Origin: Knoellia flava TL1
GTDB lineage: Bacteria > Actinomycetota > Actinomycetes > Actinomycetales > Dermatophilaceae
NCBI RefSeq assembly: GCF_000768675.1
Contig: NZ_AVPI01000001.1
Coordinates: 124,001-188,000, forward strand
DNA: 64,000 nt
Direction of reading: 5' to 3'
Part shown: positions 34,688 to 42,391 of the stretch, piece by piece
How the letters are laid out: every line of letters starts with the position of its first letter
Position numbering within the stretch: position 1 is the first letter of the stretch
Translations under genes and position numbers: made by a program
The notes under the pieces: model-generated
The model's database searches: none
What the model was told of the DNA's origin: nothing
What the model saw: only the letters and a program-made list of their open reading frames with translations

Positions 34688-35838
34688 GCCCCGAGGATCT
34701 CATCCGAGAACCGTCCACCGAGGAGTCCGCTCGCTTGGATCCCGAAGACGAGACCACCCGCCAGCTCGGGCTCGGCACGCACGAGCGGCGCGATGACCTC
34801 CCGCCGCAGGACCTGCTCGTGCACGGCGTCGGCCTCGACGTGCTCGGCGTAGTAGTGCTCCGTGGCAGGGCCGCAGCCGAGCCGCCGAGCCGCGCGGACG
34901 AGGCGCGCCGAGCCCGGCGACGAGGTCAGCTCGATGACGGCGAACAGCCCGACCGCGGCTCCCCGCAGCTCCCGCCGCATGCCGCACAGGGACATGAGGT
35001 TGACCTCCGCCAGGGCGGCGGCGCTCACCTCGTCGAGGTGGTGACCGTAGTGGTCGCACAGCCCGAGCTCTCGCATCATCGCCGCGAAGAGCTCGGAGTG
35101 CATCTGCTCTGCGCGACCCGCGCCGTACTCGTCGTGCTGCACCGTCATGAGCCCCGCCTTGGCCGGACCGTCGAGCCGGGAGATCACGAGGAGCTGTGGG
35201 TCCGCCTCCTTGAGGTGGTAGGCCGACCGGTGCGTGACGTACTCGCGCATCTGACCCAGCGTCCCCCGCTCGGCGAGGTGGTGGGAGATGCCCGGCTCGC
35301 CGACCCGCTCGGTGAGGAGGGCTCCGATCTCGGCCTCGAGGTCGTCGCCGCCGGGCACGTCGCGCCGCAGGGCGGTGAGGAAGGTCGACTCGAGCTCGAG
35401 ACGGACGCCCAGCAGCTCGTGGTGCCACTCCATCTCCTCCGGGACGCCGTCGAAGCCGCGGTAGTGCAGCTCGTAGCAGACGTGGAGGGCCAGCTGGAGG
35501 TCGTCGCCGTAGGGGTCGACCTCGCCCGACGTGGGGAAGGGATCCCCGATGCGACCGGTGCAGAAGTCGATCACCGCCGCGGAGATCGGACCACGCGGTG
35601 TCGGCAGGGGCGGGCGCGCCGACGGCGCGTGGGCGGACTCGGGCAACCGGCACGAGGCCGTAGGCGTGGCCGTGGGCGTGGTCGCGGGCGCGGGCGCCGG
35701 CGCCACCCGCGTGGCCGAAGTCACCGGAGTGGGCGGCGCCGTCTGACTGTCCTTGCTCACCGTGCGTGACCTCGCCGGAGCGGACAGCGTCGGACCAGCC
35801 TTCTCGGAGGGCGCAGCAGGCGTCACGGTGGCGGTCAC
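34657..35838 (-). CDS. Iron-containing redox enzyme (haem-oxygenase-like diiron fold)
   Basis: 393 residues. The first ~75 are Pro/Ala/Thr-rich and disordered, so the folded enzyme begins around FCTGRIGDPFP. The haem-oxygenase-like fold is shown by QHDEYGAGRAEQMHSELF, the family motif with metal-binding Glu/His residues, and by a later HYYAEHVEADAVHE. TENA/PqqC relatives in this group are diiron oxygenases acting on amino acids or fatty acids. The GTG at 35838 has GGGGAG upstream and overlaps the CDGSH stop (GTGA). The substrate is unknown. Confidence 0.85.
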   Translation of the reverse strand: MTATVTPAAPSEKAGPTLSAPARSRTVSKDSQTAPPTPVTSATRVAPAPAPATTPTATPTASCRLPESAHAPSARPPLPTPRGPISAAVIDFCTGRIGDPFPTSGEVDPYGDDLQLALHVCYELHYRGFDGVPEEMEWHHELLGVRLELESTFLTALRRDVPGGDDLEAEIGALLTERVGEPGISHHLAERGTLGQMREYVTHRSAYHLKEADPQLLVISRLDGPAKAGLMTVQHDEYGAGRAEQMHSELFAAMMRELGLCDHYGHHLDEVSAAALAEVNLMSLCGMRRELRGAAVGLFAVIELTSSPGSARLVRAARRLGCGPATEHYYAEHVEADAVHEQVLRREVIAPLVRAEPELAGGLVFGIQASGLLGGRFSDEILGAWSAGRSSLR

Positions 35839-36074
35839 GACTTCTCCCCGTCCGCCGGCGCGCCCCGACCGGCACGCACCTTGTCGCGGTGGCTCGTGTC
35901 GCAGAAGGGCGCGATGCGACTGCGGCGGCATGTGCACAGCGCCACGGTCCCGCGGTCGGAGCGGACGACCTCGCCGTCCGGTGTCACGACCTCGACCGGC
36001 CCCTCGACGAGCACGGGCCCCTCACCCGTCACCACCACGCGGTTCACGCGCGCTTCCCTGCCGGTCGTCGTCAT
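35835..36074 (-). CDS. CDGSH iron-sulfur domain protein
   Basis: 79 residues. CTCRRSRIAPFCDTSH at the C-terminal half is the three-Cys one-His [2Fe-2S] site (CxC...PxCDxSH). The glycine of CDGSH is replaced by threonine (CDTSH). The N-terminal half has a GPVLVEGPVEV beta segment. It is a small soluble electron-transfer or sensor protein, and probably feeds electrons to the diiron enzyme encoded next to it. ATGA/GTGA overlaps link it to both neighbours. Confidence 0.9.
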   Translation of the reverse strand: MTTTGREARVNRVVVTGEGPVLVEGPVEVVTPDGEVVRSDRGTVALCTCRRSRIAPFCDTSHRDKVRAGRGAPADGEKS

Positions 36075-36805
36075 GCCGTCGCCTCCAGTCCCACCGTACC
36101 CACCGTCGGGCGCACCGCACGCACGACGGCCAGCTCCTCGAGCTCCTGGCCCTCGGCGACGAGTCCGCGACGCCGCATCGCCGCGGCGCGGGCCCGCATC
36201 ACCGGACCGAAGGCCTCCGGTTCGCGCCGCACGACCTCGACGCCGAACCCGTACTGCACGAGGCAGCGGGTGGTCGCGTCGACGTCGGCGACGTCGGACT
36301 GCACGATCAGCAGGCTGCCTCCCGGGGCCACGTGGGCGTAGGCCTCGCGGCAGATCCGGTCGAGGAGCAGCCGTCCGTCGGGCCCGGCGTCCCAGCACCG
36401 GTCGACGCGGTGGCGGGAGGGACGGCTCGTGAAGGAGGGCACGTAGGGCGGGTTCGCCAGGATGAGGTCGAACTGCCCGACCTCGTCCAGTGCCGCGAAG
36501 AGGTCGCCGCGCAGGACGGTGACGGGGACGCCGTGACGGCGCGCGTTGATCCAGGCGTTTGCGGACGAGCGGTAGGACAGGTCGACAGCCGTCACGTCGG
36601 TGGCGCCGGCGAGCGCGGCGGCGACGGCGAGTGCACCGGTCCCGGTGCACAGGTCGAGGACCCGCGCGCCGACGGCGCAGCCCAGCTCGGTCATCGTGTC
36701 GGCGAGCAGCCACGTGTCGGCCTGCACCGGGTAGCACCCCGGGAGCCTCACGAGTGCGGGACGGGACCCCTCGAGCCCGGACTCCGGCTCCTGCAGTCGG
36801 CTCAT
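36071..36805 (-). CDS. HemK2/MTQ2-type class I methyltransferase
   Basis: 244 residues. ARVLDLCTGTGALAVAAALAG is the SAM-binding motif I, and LILANPPYVPSF contains NPPY, the motif of glutamine/adenine N-methyltransferases. The HemK2 group methylates release-factor glutamine in eukaryotes, but bacterial members in clusters like this one probably modify a small molecule or partner protein. The ATG at 36805 follows an in-frame ATC. GGGTAT (36858-36863 on this strand) lies upstream without a matching GTTT. It is first in the four-gene overlapping operon. Confidence 0.85.
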   Translation of the reverse strand: MSRLQEPESGLEGSRPALVRLPGCYPVQADTWLLADTMTELGCAVGARVLDLCTGTGALAVAAALAGATDVTAVDLSYRSSANAWINARRHGVPVTVLRGDLFAALDEVGQFDLILANPPYVPSFTSRPSRHRVDRCWDAGPDGRLLLDRICREAYAHVAPGGSLLIVQSDVADVDATTRCLVQYGFGVEVVRREPEAFGPVMRARAAAMRRRGLVAEGQELEELAVVRAVRPTVGTVGLEATA

Positions 36806-36897
36806 GATGCTCCTCGGTCGTCGGACGGCGGAGGCGTGGTGTGCCCCCGGCGATCCCATACCCGCGAGCGAGCCGGTTCATGCTTCGCGCGAGGACC

Positions 36898-38331
36898 TCA
36901 GGCCCGAGGGGCGGTGAACCTCCGCAGGAACGCCGAGAGAAGCCCCGCCGACGCCTCGCGGGGGAGCGCCTCGATGAGGGTGAGGACACTGGTGAGGTCG
37001 AGGTCGCCTCCGTCGCGCGCCGCGTCCGCCAGTGCTGCCGGATCCGGTATGCCGTCCGCGGACAGTGCTTCCGGGCTCGGCAACGCGTGGCCGCGCACCA
37101 CGGCGGCTCCCTCGACGAGGGCAGCGCCGAGCTCGTCGACCAGCCCCTCGGTCACGGGCGTGATGGTGAGGTGTGCGGTGTGCGGCACGACGCTGCCGTC
37201 GGACTGCTCGAGCGCGGGCTGACCCTGCAGGACGAACCCGCGCTCGGCCACGGCCGCCACCCAGAGCAGCGGGTCGACCCGCCGCTGCGGCTCGACGTCC
37301 TCGTCCGTGGCGACGGCGACGAGCGGGCCCTGCCGGTCTCCGAGGATCCGCAGCCCTTCGATCCCCTCGACCGTGGCGACCACGGCGGCGGTCGCGTCGA
37401 CGACGCGACGGGTGAGGCCGGCATACCCGCTCGGTCCGAGGGTCTGCACGACCGCCCAGGCCGCGGCGAGGGACGTCGCCGAGCGGGTGCCGAGCATCGT
37501 CGGGTTGACGACGGGGTAGCCGAGCCAGCCGGTCGTGGCGAAGTAGCGCGCGAGGTCGAGCTCGCCGTCGGCGAAGAGGAGGAGTGAGGCGCCCTTGGGG
37601 ACGTAGCCGTACTTGTGGATGTCGGCGCTGATGCTCGTCACCCCCGGGACGCGGAAGTCCCACTGCGGCAACGGATCCCCGCCCGCCTCCTCCCACCACG
37701 GGAGCACCCAGCCGCCGACGCAGGCGTCGACGTGGCAGGGGATGTCGAGGTCGGCTGCGGCCCCAGCCACCTCGGCGATCGCGTCGACCACCCCGTGGGG
37801 GTAGGACGGGGCGGACACGACGACGAGCGCCACGTCGGGCCCGAGGGCGGCCTCGAGGGCGCCGGGCGCGGCTCGGCCGGTCCCGACCTCGACGGGGACG
37901 ACGTGGGCGTCGAGGCCGAAGTAGTGCGCCGCCTTGTGGAACGCGGCATGGGTCGACGACGACAGCACGAGCCGCGGTCGCCCGCTCCCACCCCGGGCGA
38001 CCCAGTGGTCGCGTGCGGCCTTGACGGCGAGCAGGCAGCTCTCCGTGCCACCGGAGGTCACCGACCCGGTGGCGGTCGGGCCGTGGAGCATGCTGCGGCC
38101 GAACGCGACGAGGTCGGACTCCATGAGCGCCACCGACGGGAAGGTCGTCGGGTCCAGCCCGTTGACGGGTTGGAGGAGCCGCATCGCCTGTGCCGCAACC
38201 TCATCGAGCTCTGGTCGACCGTGGTCGTAGACGTAGGAGAGCACCCGACCGCCATGCGTGGGCGCGTCGTGCTCGCGGTAGGCGCGCAGCTGAGCGAGCA
38301 CCTCGTCGGCCGTGCGTGCGTCAGCGCCCAT
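36898..38331 (-). CDS. PLP-dependent decarboxylase (group II, sphingosine-phosphate-lyase-like)
   Basis: 477 residues. GSVTSGGTESCLLAVKAARD, the aromatic-stacking SSSTHAAFHKAAHYF, VDACVGGW, and SADIHKYGYVPKGAS with the Schiff-base lysine after histidine all identify a group II PLP decarboxylase/lyase. Similarity is closer to sphingosine-1-phosphate lyase and L-tyrosine/aspartate decarboxylase relatives than to glutamate decarboxylase. The substrate is unknown. It overlaps the transporter gene end by 11 bases, so the transporter may export its amine product or import its substrate. Confidence 0.85.
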   Translation of the reverse strand: MGADARTADEVLAQLRAYREHDAPTHGGRVLSYVYDHGRPELDEVAAQAMRLLQPVNGLDPTTFPSVALMESDLVAFGRSMLHGPTATGSVTSGGTESCLLAVKAARDHWVARGGSGRPRLVLSSSTHAAFHKAAHYFGLDAHVVPVEVGTGRAAPGALEAALGPDVALVVVSAPSYPHGVVDAIAEVAGAAADLDIPCHVDACVGGWVLPWWEEAGGDPLPQWDFRVPGVTSISADIHKYGYVPKGASLLLFADGELDLARYFATTGWLGYPVVNPTMLGTRSATSLAAAWAVVQTLGPSGYAGLTRRVVDATAAVVATVEGIEGLRILGDRQGPLVAVATDEDVEPQRRVDPLLWVAAVAERGFVLQGQPALEQSDGSVVPHTAHLTITPVTEGLVDELGAALVEGAAVVRGHALPSPEALSADGIPDPAALADAARDGGDLDLTSVLTLIEALPREASAGLLSAFLRRFTAPRA

Positions 38332-39640
38332 CGAGCGCCACCTCCGGTTCCTCGTGGCGCCGCAGCACCGAGATCGAGACGAGTGCGAGTGCCGCCGGCA
38401 CGAGGGTGAACGCGAGCCCGATGGCGATGTGGGCGCTGCGCGGCTGGGCCGCCGGGTCACCCGCGCTCGAGACGAACCCGCCGACGGCGAGCATGGCGAG
38501 GACGACCGCGGGCCCGAGCGCGAGCCCGGCCGTCTCCAGGGCGGTCCACACCCCGCTCATCGCACCGCCTCGGGCCCGTCCCGCCTCCTCGATGACGTCC
38601 GGGAGCATCGCCAGCGGGAAGAGCTGCATCCCGGCATACGCGACGCCGCCGGCCGCGAGGGCGAGGACTGAGAGCCAGACCCAGCCGGCCACGAGCGCAG
38701 GCACCTGCACGACGCACGCGGCGACGAAGAGCCAGGACGCCGAGAGGTATGCCGTCCGCTTGCCTCGCGCGGCCGCGTGCCGCTTCCACAGCGGCATGAC
38801 GACGAGGGCAGGGGCGACGACGGCGGCGAAGAGGATGCTCACCCACGACTGCGAGCCCAGCAGGTAGGTCGCGACGTACTGCGCGGCGGCGAGGACGATG
38901 CCGGTGGCGAGGGCCTGGAGGACGAAGACGACGAGCAGCGAGCGGAAGCGGGGCAGGTCGCGCACCGCGTCGAGGCCGGCGCGCAGGGTGACCGCCTCGC
39001 CGGACCCGCGGGCGACGCTCTCGTGACCGCGGAGGCTGGCGACGGTGGCGAGCATGCCTGCGGCGAGGGCAGTCGCGGACACGACGGCCATGACGAGGTA
39101 GCCGGCCCGTCCGCCGCCGAGGGCGTCGCGGACGGCAGGGGCGCCGGCGCCGAAGGCGAGGATGGCGAGGGCGAGCACGCCCACCCGCCAGGCCATCATC
39201 CGGGTGCGCTCGGCGTAGTCGCTGGTGATGTCGGCGGGCGCCGCGATGTAGGGCACCTGGAAGAGGCTGAACGACGTCGTCGCGAGGATGAAGGCGACGA
39301 CGACCCACAGGGCGGCGATCGCGGTGCCGACGCCGTCGGGCACGGCGAACATCGCGACGAAGCCGACGGGCAGGGTGACCGCGCCGAGCAGCATGAGCCG
39401 GTGGCGCGACCCACGGGTCGCGACCTCGTGGTCGCTTCGCGCTCCGATCGCCGGGTCGATGACGACGTCCCACACCTTGGGGACGAGGACGACGACGGCT
39501 GCGAACGCCGCGGCCACGCCGAGGGTGTCGGTGAGGTAGTAGGCGAGGACGAGGCCCGGCAGCGTGCCGAACCCGCCCGTGCCCACGCTGCCGGCGGCGT
39601 AGCCCGCGGTCTGGGCGCGGGTGAGGCGGTCGCGGGGCAT
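38321..39640 (-). CDS. MFS transporter, GPH (MelB-like) family
   Basis: 439 residues with about twelve membrane segments. It opens with RAQTAGYAAGSVGTG, then PKVWDVVIDPAIGARSDHE, the GPH loop 2-3 motif with conserved Asp-Pro. It belongs to the glycoside-pentoside-hexuronide cation symporters. The substrate is not predictable; the coupled PLP enzyme suggests a small amino acid or amine rather than a sugar. Upstream is an 81-base gap to the ABC permease gene. Confidence 0.88.
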   Translation of the reverse strand: MPRDRLTRAQTAGYAAGSVGTGGFGTLPGLVLAYYLTDTLGVAAAFAAVVVLVPKVWDVVIDPAIGARSDHEVATRGSRHRLMLLGAVTLPVGFVAMFAVPDGVGTAIAALWVVVAFILATTSFSLFQVPYIAAPADITSDYAERTRMMAWRVGVLALAILAFGAGAPAVRDALGGGRAGYLVMAVVSATALAAGMLATVASLRGHESVARGSGEAVTLRAGLDAVRDLPRFRSLLVVFVLQALATGIVLAAAQYVATYLLGSQSWVSILFAAVVAPALVVMPLWKRHAAARGKRTAYLSASWLFVAACVVQVPALVAGWVWLSVLALAAGGVAYAGMQLFPLAMLPDVIEEAGRARGGAMSGVWTALETAGLALGPAVVLAMLAVGGFVSSAGDPAAQPRSAHIAIGLAFTLVPAALALVSISVLRRHEEPEVALDGR

Positions 39641-39721
39641 GCACCGCAGTATGTCCGTCGGTGGACGGCGGGGCGGGAGATCGGCACCAGCCGGGCCGCG
39701 CCGTCCCGACCGTCGAGGTCC

Positions 39722-40486
39722 TCAGTGCCCGGCGTCGCTCCGGACCAGCCGCAAGGCGCCGAGGGTGGCGGCACCGACCGCCCACCCGACCATCGTCAGC
39801 CGCGCCAACGACACCGTCATGTCGTCGAGCGGTCCCTCGCCGAAGATGAGGAAGAGCGCCGCGGAGCCCGGCAGCCACGACGACACCGTCGCTGCCCACT
39901 CGAACGGCAGGTTGGCCACGATGGGCGGCAGCACGAGGAGCAGGGCCAGTGCCAGCACGAGGGAGGCCGCCGTGCTGCGGGTCGCGAGTCCGAGCCCGAT
40001 GCCGAGCAGCGCGCCGCAGGCGAGGACGACGGCGAGCTCCCCGGCGGAGCGCAGGCCGTCGTCGAGCGGCAGGCCGACGCCCGCGAGCGCTCCCATGACG
40101 AGGCTCGCCAGGGTGACGAGGATGATCCCGATGAGTGTGACCGTGAGGACGATGACGAGGCCGCGGGCCGCGAAGAGGATGCCGCGCCGCGGTGACCACT
40201 GGAGCGTCGGGACGATCGCACCGGTGGCGTGGTCGGCCGTGCTCGTCATGACCGCGAGCGCGACCGTCCCGAAGAGCGCAAACATCGCGGTGAAGCGGGC
40301 GCCGTCCCACCCGGTGGCGTCGGCGGGGATCGACTCCGGGTTGCTCGCGGCGTCGACACCCGCGAGCACGGCGACCCCGACCATGAAGAGCCCGAGGCAC
40401 ACCACGAGGACCCAGCTCGACCGGACGCTCCAGATGCGGCTCCACTCCGCTCGTCCTGCCCGGGCCAGGACCGTCGCACTGCTCAT
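39722..40486 (-). CDS. ABC-2 type transporter permease
   Basis: 254 residues with six membrane segments. It begins MSSATVLARAGRAEWSRIW, typical of ABC-2 permeases that pair with a single ATPase, and has an SRxxGxLFAARG-like cytoplasmic motif (SPRRGILFAARG). GAAGGAGG precedes the ATG at 40486, and it overlaps the ATPase gene (ATGA). It probably exports a drug, lipid or peptide. Confidence 0.85.
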   Translation of the reverse strand: MSSATVLARAGRAEWSRIWSVRSSWVLVVCLGLFMVGVAVLAGVDAASNPESIPADATGWDGARFTAMFALFGTVALAVMTSTADHATGAIVPTLQWSPRRGILFAARGLVIVLTVTLIGIILVTLASLVMGALAGVGLPLDDGLRSAGELAVVLACGALLGIGLGLATRSTAASLVLALALLLVLPPIVANLPFEWAATVSSWLPGSAALFLIFGEGPLDDMTVSLARLTMVGWAVGAATLGALRLVRSDAGH

Positions 40487-41412
40487 CGGACCCCTCCTTC
40501 CGCCGACGCCGGCACGTGGCCGTGGTGCTCGACGCTGCCCTCGGTGAGGGCGAGGTAGGCGTCCTCGAGGGACTGCTCCACCTCCGCCAGGTGGTGGAGC
40601 GGTATGCCGTGTGCGTGCGCAAGGTCCCCGACCGCGCTCGCCGCAAGCCCGCGGACCTCGAGCTCGCCCTGACCGTGTAGTGCGACGGTCACGTCCCGCG
40701 CGAGCAGGGCGGCGAGGTCGTCGGCCCGGGGCGAGCGCACGCGCACCCGCTGGCCGTCCAGCCCGGCGAGCAGCCCGTCCATCTCGGTGTCGGCGATGAG
40801 CCGACCGCGCCCGATGACGACGACCCGGTCGGCGATGAGCTGCATCTCGCTCATGAGGTGGCTCGACACGAGGACGGTGCGACCCTCGTCGGCGAACCCG
40901 CGCAGCAACGCCCGGATCCACCGCACCCCGTCGAGGTCGAGGCCGTTGACCGGCTCGTCGAAGAGCAGCACGGGTGGGTCCCCGAGCAGGGCTGCCGCGA
41001 TCCCGAGGCGCTGGCGCATGCCGAGCGAGTAGCCCTTCACCCGGCGTCCCGCCGCCGCCTCGAGACCGACCTGCTCGATGACCTCGTCCACCCGCGAGCG
41101 CGCGATCCCGTTGCTGTGGGCGCCGATTCGCAGGTGGGACCGCCCGGTCCGACCGGGGTGCATGGCGCCCGCGTCGAGCAGCGCGCCGACCTCGCGCAGC
41201 GGTGCGGGGAAGTCGGTGTAGCGCTTCCCGCTCACCCGCGCGCTGCCGGCCGTCGGCCGGTCGAGACCGAGCACCATGCGCATCGTCGTCGACTTGCCCG
41301 CGCCGTTCGGCCCGAGGAACCCCGTGACCTTGCCCGACTCCACCGCGAAGGTGAGGTCGTCGACGGCGCGCACCCCGGCATACACCTTCGTCAGTCCCTC
41401 GACCGTGATCAT
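40483..41412 (-). CDS. ABC transporter ATP-binding protein
   Basis: 309 residues. Walker A GPNGAGKST, the signature YSLGMRQRLGIAAALLG, Walker B VLLFDEPVNGLDLDG and SSHLMSEM identify an ABC-2 exporter ATPase with a C-terminal accessory region of about 90 residues. The ATG at 41412 begins MITVEGLTKVY. It diverges from a membrane-protein gene and the two-component system to the right, which may regulate it. Confidence 0.93.
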   Translation of the reverse strand: MITVEGLTKVYAGVRAVDDLTFAVESGKVTGFLGPNGAGKSTTMRMVLGLDRPTAGSARVSGKRYTDFPAPLREVGALLDAGAMHPGRTGRSHLRIGAHSNGIARSRVDEVIEQVGLEAAAGRRVKGYSLGMRQRLGIAAALLGDPPVLLFDEPVNGLDLDGVRWIRALLRGFADEGRTVLVSSHLMSEMQLIADRVVVIGRGRLIADTEMDGLLAGLDGQRVRVRSPRADDLAALLARDVTVALHGQGELEVRGLAASAVGDLAHAHGIPLHHLAEVEQSLEDAYLALTEGSVEHHGHVPASAEGGVR

Positions 41413-41624
41413 GACCCGCTCCCTCTGCTCGTCCGACCGCTGCGTCGGACGCTAGGGCCGGCGGCGGCAGCGACGGGGGTGCGACCTGTGAAGGTTGTGT
41501 GCAGATCGGCGCCCGTCCCGGCGGGAACTGCCCGGACGGACGGGACACCGACCCCTGTCGGCAAGGACGCGGGGCGGCCCACCGTTGGGGTCGTCCAGCT
41601 CTTCCGACAACCACAGGAGACGCC

Positions 41625-42344
41625 GTGAGCGCCACCATCGCCCCCGACCACACCGCCCGGCTCGACCTCGAGCCCGCGCGCAGCACCCACACCTCGACCG
41701 GCCGCGGCTGGGCGTTCACCGGCGTCGCCGCCGGGCTCGCCTCGATCGTCGGCATCGCCGCCTCGATGCAGATCGACGCGGTCTACTCCCCCGACGCCGA
41801 CGGGGACCCCGACGCCATCGTCGCCCGGCTCGCCGAGCTCGTCCCGCAGATCCTCGTCTTCCACACGGCGACGATGGTCTCGGTCGTGCTGCTGCTCGTC
41901 TTCGCGGCCGGCCTTCGCCGGCGCCTCGCCGACCAGCTGCCGAGCCGCAGTCTCCTGCCCGACGTCGCGGCCGGCGGACTGGGCCTCGTCGCGGTCGCAG
42001 GCCTCATGGGCTCCGGTCTCACCACCGAGTTCGTCTTCGGCGTCTCCGACCCCGGCAACGGGCTCGTCCCCGAGTCGGCGGTCTTCTTCAACCACTGGGT
42101 CGGCACGATCCCGTGGCTCTGGGTCGGCGCCGGCGCCACCGGTGTCGCCGTCGCGGTGAGCGCGCTGCGCCACGGTGCCGTCTCGCGGTGGCTCGGCTGG
42201 GTCGGGATCGTCCTCGGCGGGCTCACGCTCCTGCTCGGCATCTCGCCGCTGCAGTACATGGCGGGCATGACCGGTCCGGTGTGGCTCTTCGTCACCGCCC
42301 TGGGCCTCGCCCTCGGCGACCGGGCCACCCGTTCGCGGGTCTGA
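41625..42344 (+). CDS. Hypothetical multi-pass membrane protein
   Basis: 239 residues. Starting at a GTG with AGGAGA upstream, it has about six hydrophobic segments (around 28-48, 78-98, 115-140, 155-180, 185-205 and 210-235), and an external-looking acidic loop (YSPDADGDPDA). No family is recognised with confidence; it resembles DUF4386-type proteins in layout. It lies between the ABC exporter genes and the histidine kinase gene, so it may sense or be controlled with them. Confidence 0.65.
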   Translation: MSATIAPDHTARLDLEPARSTHTSTGRGWAFTGVAAGLASIVGIAASMQIDAVYSPDADGDPDAIVARLAELVPQILVFHTATMVSVVLLLVFAAGLRRRLADQLPSRSLLPDVAAGGLGLVAVAGLMGSGLTTEFVFGVSDPGNGLVPESAVFFNHWVGTIPWLWVGAGATGVAVAVSALRHGAVSRWLGWVGIVLGGLTLLLGISPLQYMAGMTGPVWLFVTALGLALGDRATRSRV

Positions 42345-42391
42345 CAAAAGCCCTGATCAGCACCGTGAACCGACGCTATGGTGCCGACATC

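Noticed and set aside
36858-36863. GGGTAT (minus strand) as a SigB/SigF promoter for the methyltransferase operon
   Set aside because: The -10 is perfect, but the GTTT box is missing at 15-17 bases, where CATG occurs instead.
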